64,000 bases of DNA from Ilex aquifolium (Eukaryota; Streptophyta; Magnoliopsida; Aquifoliales; Aquifoliaceae). Shown piece by piece: positions 58,701 to 64,000 of this stretch (position 1 is its first letter; the number at the start of each line of letters is the position of its first letter). The stretch spans positions 48,889,069 to 48,953,068 of the forward strand of contig OX637391.1 in NCBI GenBank assembly GCA_951799425.1. Direction: 5' to 3'. The notes under the pieces are model-generated. The model had not been told where the DNA came from. It ran no database searches and saw only the letters and a list, made by a program, of their open reading frames with translations. Made by a program: the position numbers and the translations under genes.

Positions 58701-61465
58701 AACATATTTTTTAATTTATCAAATGCTAATTGAAATGCATCATTCCATTCAAATATTATATCCGGACATAAAAGATTACAGATTGGTTTAGATATTGAAC
58801 TAAATTTTTAATAAATCTTCTATAAAATCCAGCGTGACCTAAAAAAGATCGAACATCTTTTACAATTTTCGATGAAGGAAGATTAGCTATTAAGTCAATT
58901 TTGGATTTATCAACTTCAATTCCTCTTTCAGAGACTATGTGACCTAAAACAATACATTGTGTAATCATAAAATGACATTTTTTCCAATTCAAAACAAGGT
59001 TTGTTTCTTCACATCGAATATGTACTCTTTCAAGATTTTCTAAACATAAGTGAAATGAATCACTATATACTAAAAAATCGTCCATAAAAACTTTTAGATG
59101 TTGTTCTACCATATCACTGAATATACTTAACATACAACGCTGATAAGTAGCTGGGGCGTTACATAACCCAAAAGACATCATTTTATAAGCAAAAGTACTA
59201 AAAAGACATATAAATGTAGTTTTCTCTTGATCATTTATTGTAATTTCAATCTGATTATAACCAGAATATCCATCTAGAAAACAATAATATGCATGATCAA
59301 CTATTCTTTCAAGTACTTGATCTAGGAATGGTAACGGAAAGTGATCCTTTCTGGTGAGGGAGTTTAGCTTTCGATAGTCAATACATACACGCCAACCTAT
59401 GACTGTACGCATTGGGACTAATTCATTTTTTTGATTTTTTATTACAGTAACACCAGATTTTTTTGGAACTACTTGTGTATGACTAACCCATTTACTATCA
59501 GATATAGGATAAATAATATTCGCATCTAATAATTTAAGTACTTCAGCGCGAACTACTTCTTTTAAGTGTGGATTCAATCTTCTTTGCATTTGACGAGATG
59601 GTTTAGCATCTTCTTCTAAATAGATACAATGAGTACATAGAAGTGGACTTATACCTTTTATATATGTTATAGTCCATCCAATAACACTTTGATGATTTTT
59701 CAAGACTTTTGTCAATTCTTTTTCCTGAATTTCAGATAATTTTGATGATATTATTACTGGATATATTTCATTTTCTAATAAAAAAAACATATTTTAAATT
59801 GGTTGGAAGATGTTTTAATTCAGGCTTAAAAACCTTGACATTAGATTCTGCAAGCTTTGGTAACAATTTTTCACATTGTAGATTTTTTGCTGATATATTT
59901 TCAGATTCAGTATCAGAGATAGATTCCAATGCAAATAACTCTTTTTTCAGAAAGTTCTCTTCAAAAAAAATTTGAGTTAATATTTCCACACAATTTACTT
60001 CATATATCTCTTCCTCTTCTCTAGGTTGTTTTGTACTGTTAAAAATATCTATTTCCAAAGTCATATTTCCAAATGAAAGTTTCATAACTCCATTCCTACA
60101 ATTAATAAATGCATTTGATGTAGCTAGGAATGGTCGACCTAAAATTAGAGGTATGGATGCACATGCATGACAAATTGGTTCCATGTCTATAACGATAAAA
60201 TCTGTTGAAAAATAGAATTGATCAACCTGGATAATAACATCTTCCACAACTCGTGAAATTTTTATTGCACGGTTTGCTAGTTGTAGTGTAATATTGGAAG
60301 ATTTTAGCTCACTTAATCCTAATTGTGTATATACTGAATATGACATTAAATTACAACTGGATCCAATATCTAATAGAGCTTGTTCAATTCAAAAATTTCC
60401 AATGAGGCATGAGACTGTAGGACTACCTGGATCTTTGTACTTAAGAAGCGTGTCATGCTGTATTATAGTATTAACTTGTTCAGTTAAAAATGTTTTTTTT
60501 GGTACATTAGTTCTTCTTTTTATTGTGCAAAGATCTTTTAAGAATTTAGCATAAATTGGAACTTTTTTTATTGCATCCAAAAAAAGGAATATTAATCTTT
60601 ACTTGTTTAAATAGTTCGAGAATATCAGATTGATCTTTTTTGGATGAAAGTTTCTTGACCCTTTGAGGAAAAGGTAAAGGAATAGGATATGGAAGATCTT
60701 TTTCACTTTGTACTTCTAATTGCTTTTTGACTAAAGGTTCAAGTTCAAGTGGTTCATTTACAGGAATTAACTTACGTATTTTTTTTGGAATCTTGGGTTT
60801 AATTGTTTTATCAATTACCTTACCACTTCTTAGTGTTGTAATTGCTTGTACTTGACTTGGCGAGGCTTCAGATGACACAGAAGTAGCTTGACTCTGACTT
60901 TGTGGAGGTTTAGGTTGAGATGAAAACTTTCATTTTTCTGACATACATAAAGATTGGGTCAACTTAGCTAGATGACTCTTAATATTTTCAATACTCTGAG
61001 AAGTTTGAGTTTTAAAATCATTAAAAACTGAAGTTGTTTGAGTATTAAAACTCATTTGACTTTGAATAAATTGATTCATAGTATTTTCCAGAGTTCTTCT
61101 CTGAGGAGGTTGATACGGTTGATATTGTTGTTGATTTTGTAGCTGTGGTGGACCTTGTGTTTGATTTGTAGGTTGTGTATTTCTCCAACTAAAATTTGGA
61201 TGATTTCTCTATCCTGGATTATAAGTTTCAAAATATGGATTTGAATACGGTTTAGTATAAGTTGGAATAACATTAGATTGTTCAATTAAAACTTCTTTAA
61301 AAGCAGGTATAGTTGGACATTCTCCAACAGGATGTCCTGACAACGCACAAATTTCATATACTTGATCAGTAGAAGAAACAATAGCTACTTGCTTAATTTT
61401 TTTCATTTCCAAAGCTTCTAATTTTCGAGATAAATTAGTCATTTTAGCTCTTAAATCATCATCTG
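50957..61465 (-). mobile_element. Athila-type Ty3/gypsy retrotransposon fossil
   Basis: Read on the minus strand the visible parts are gag remains (about 60546-61465), a retropepsin-like protease region (about 59770-60350), reverse transcriptase (58756-59790), RNase H region, integrase remains (56921-57966), a zinc-finger-like open frame (56155-56538), the 'plant transposon protein' open frames usual downstream of Athila pol (54575-55361), and a 3' LTR (50957-52768). The 5' LTR is not in the window because another element interrupts gag. The coding part is broken, with roughly half a dozen or more interruptions. It cannot be dated by LTR comparison here; the decay suggests moderate age. It is inserted in a LINE. 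Confidence 0.8.
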
Positions 61466-64000
61466 TGACACCCCAAAACCCGGGGGTCCGTTGATTACCC
61501 ATCAACCCGCGGAATACCTTTAGATACCTAGTATCTCGATATCACACTGTTATGCCCCATTTATCGGGGTCCATAACTTAACGAAATTTGGGCAGAGTCT
61601 CCTTTGTATGGGGAGCTCTACCCAATACCCAACCTATGCAATACACAATTACCAGACCCATCCGAGGTCAAATATAAAGCAATGGCCGCACCGGGTCCAT
61701 GTATAAGTAAACATTGGCCACACTGGGTCCAATTAACCATACTTAAATCAAAACATGAAAGGCTAATCTAACAATAGTCTTTATAAGTTCTATTACAATT
61801 ATTTTACGCATTACATGCCCCAAAATATAGTTTCTAACATGTAATTACACAAAACATTAAGTAAAGCCACATGCGGCTTTCTTCAACCATGAGGGCCCAA
61901 CCTTGAGCCGTGCGTCGGTGAACCTCCCGCACCTGAAATTGTTCCCGTATAGGGTGAGCCAACGCCCAGTAGAGAAATTCCTACAGAGGCTACTCCTCAA
62001 CCTATATGCACATGAAATGTTCACATGCAACATCCATAATTTCCATAACCATTCCAATCAAGAATGCAATTCAATGATGGAATGCCATTAAGCCATGCCG
62101 TGAATGAGATGAAATCCACTCATGTACATCCAACCCGAGTCCACCCCGACTCTCTTTACATGCCAATGCCATGTATGTTAAACCGGGCTACCTAAGCCCC
62201 ATGAATGAGATGAGACTCATGTACTCAACCCGAGCCCTCCCTGGCTCCTCAACACAATGCTAATGCCAACGTGTTTGATGTATCATGAAATGAGATGTGA
62301 CTCATTTATGCACTCACCCCGAGCCCTTCCCGGCTCGGCAACACAATGCAAATGCCAAAGTGTTTCATTTTATCATTTATGTTTACATCAATGATATTTT
62401 AAAAAATAGGGTCTTTCTTGGGATTGGACATTTTATGGGCTCATACCAAGGGTCTTCCACACTCGTACACTTTATGGGCTCTATACCAAGGGAGTGCACC
62501 TCCCCTTCACACCGGGCCTTGCACCCGAGAGGTCGCCATGCCTCTTCTTACTAATCCCAACCCAATTTATCATGCAATGCAACCATGCGACTCAAAAAAG
62601 ATCGTCGATCCACTTGTCTCCCGAGTCCACATATCAAGCACCAAACAAGGTGTTGATTAACCATGCACCACCTACACATGCCTCCACTAATGACTAATGT
62701 CCATGAATGGAGTTACCAATGTCATGCTCTATATGCAATAATGCCAATGAGCAATTTCCATGACCATATGCATTTAATACCACATAGATTGTGGTATAAA
62801 CACCCATGCACAACATCCTTATGACATAATGTCCATGTATGTGATGTTCCCGTACATATGCAATGTAATGACCCATTGCTTCTCTCATGCAAGGTTCATA
62901 TGTAATGTATGCCATATGAACTGTCTCTACCACATTCCAACATATGGTATTAACAACAACCATGCACACACACACACCACTCATGATGTGAATTCCCCGT
63001 GCATATGCAATGCGATGTATCATTGCAATAACATTATGTCACATATGTAATGCATGCCATATGGACTAAATTAACATAATCAATTCCATTCCATGGCAAT
63101 TTACATTATAAACGTATAAATTACATGCTTCATCACAACAATTGATATATCAAAATATATATATCTGACATTCACAATTTCAACATAAATCATATCGTAC
63201 ACATATGATTTTCATTTACCACATAAGGCATAACATGTTATTTATCATATAGCAATTTCAATCCATTTAGGTATTTTGTCAAACACCTTCAAGGCAAACA
63301 ACATGGTAACACATATCATGCCCAATTTCCACTTAATTCAAGAAATTCCAATAGGCAATTTCTACATACCAATTTAGGATAAAATTATTTTACCTAAATT
63401 CCACCAATAGGCAAGTGTAATTTTTCTAACAACCTACCCATTTTCTCCATTATTCCACAACTATATCCATATAAATATGTACACATATCCATATATATAC
63501 CAAGCCATAATCATAGGCATTCTAGGTAAGAAATCAACCCAAGTAGGAGAACCCCTACCTCTTGTAGCGTGAGAATCCCGTAGGAAGCTCCCAAGACTCG
63601 AAAACCCAACTCGAAGCTTGATTTTTCCAAATCCCGATTTTTCACCTTCGGTGAAAATCTTCATTTTTGGTACCCACGCGTAGCCCTCGTCGACGTGATC
63701 ACTTCTCCCTTCTAGCTCGACGGAATCCGAACAAAGAAATACAACTCGAATCTTGATTTTCGTACACCCCCACCCGTTCACCTTCGGTGAAACTTGTTAT
63801 TTTTGGTACCCACGCGTAGCCCTCATCGCGTAGATGAACTTTGCCTTTTGAATCGATGAATTCCGACGGACGGAACTCCCGGAATCGGCGAAAGAAAGCT
63901 TGAAAAACCCACTTTTTCTCTCTTCTCTCTCCAAAAACGTCCACACTGGTTTTTGCACTGATATTTTGTGTAAAAATCTGATTTAAGCCCATATTTATAG
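61466..64000. mobile_element. Probable LTR of a second retrotransposon, inserted in the Athila-type gag
   Basis: The gag homology stops at about 61465, and a sequence starting TGTGACACCCCAAAACCCGG, typical of plant LTR starts, begins. It runs to the window edge without coding potential. It has two GAGATG-ACTCATGTACTCAACC-like repeats (about 62100-62350) and a pair of related segments around TTCACCTTCGGTGAAA (63600-63690, 63740-63830). Family and orientation are uncertain, and the element is not complete in the window. Confidence 0.4.

Overview
This is nuclear DNA of a flowering plant, most likely a eudicot. The signs are AT-rich intergenic DNA, GT-AG introns, a plant UGT91/94-type glycosyltransferase, FAR1-type MULE transposases, an Athila-type Ty3 retrotransposon and plant LINE, SINE and CACTA remnants. 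Positions are read from the sequence by eye; family names are from memory of the families, with no database search.

The main content is a giant, multi-gene Mutator-like (MULE) element present twice in the same orientation. Copy X appears complete at about 18128-45543 (27.4 kb). Its ends are inverted: ACTACGGTACAGCC at 18129 and the reverse complement ending at 45536, about 42 bp of imperfect terminal inverted repeat. The 9-mer TTCACTTTA lies just outside both ends as a candidate target-site duplication. Copy Y fills 1-13777; its left end is outside the window. Homology between the copies stops at the same base at the right terminus (13777 and 45536) and the flanks are unrelated, so these are two insertions rather than a segmental duplication.

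Inside X, left to right: terminal repeat; a 3.3-kb subterminal array of palindromic TGATCGATCA motifs, partly in 180-bp tandem units (18360-21730); a 14-exon gene (+) joining an HMG box, a plant-mobile-type helical domain and an intact Ulp1/C48 SUMO-protease domain (22493-26382); RPA70-like fragments (-) with a zinc ribbon and CCHC knuckle; a second Ulp1-type gene (-), which lacks the catalytic-Cys segment (29505-32440); a variable 4.7-kb segment; an intact 787-aa FAR1-type transposase (+, 38330-40693); a LINE tail; a 364- or 379-aa coiled-coil protein gene (-, 42375-43514); a second palindrome array; and the right terminal repeat. Y has the same right half, but its transposase carries a nonsense codon before the catalytic Glu and its variable segment is unrelated.

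The working model is that the transposase recognises the ends, while one or more of the accessory proteins bind the palindrome arrays or modify SUMO-dependent silencing. VANDAL MULEs of Arabidopsis, whose VANC protein binds repeated motifs and counteracts silencing, are a known precedent for this division of labour.

Between Y and X (13778-18127) is ordinary host DNA with one intact UGT gene (-), a tRNA-derived SINE with target-site duplication, and a foldback repeat beside the UGT promoter. Right of X (45553-64000) is a graveyard of nested elements: a Ty3 gag fossil, a CACTA end, a LINE reverse-transcriptase fragment, an Athila-type fossil inserted into that LINE (50957-61465), and a second LTR-like sequence inserted into the Athila gag and running off the window.
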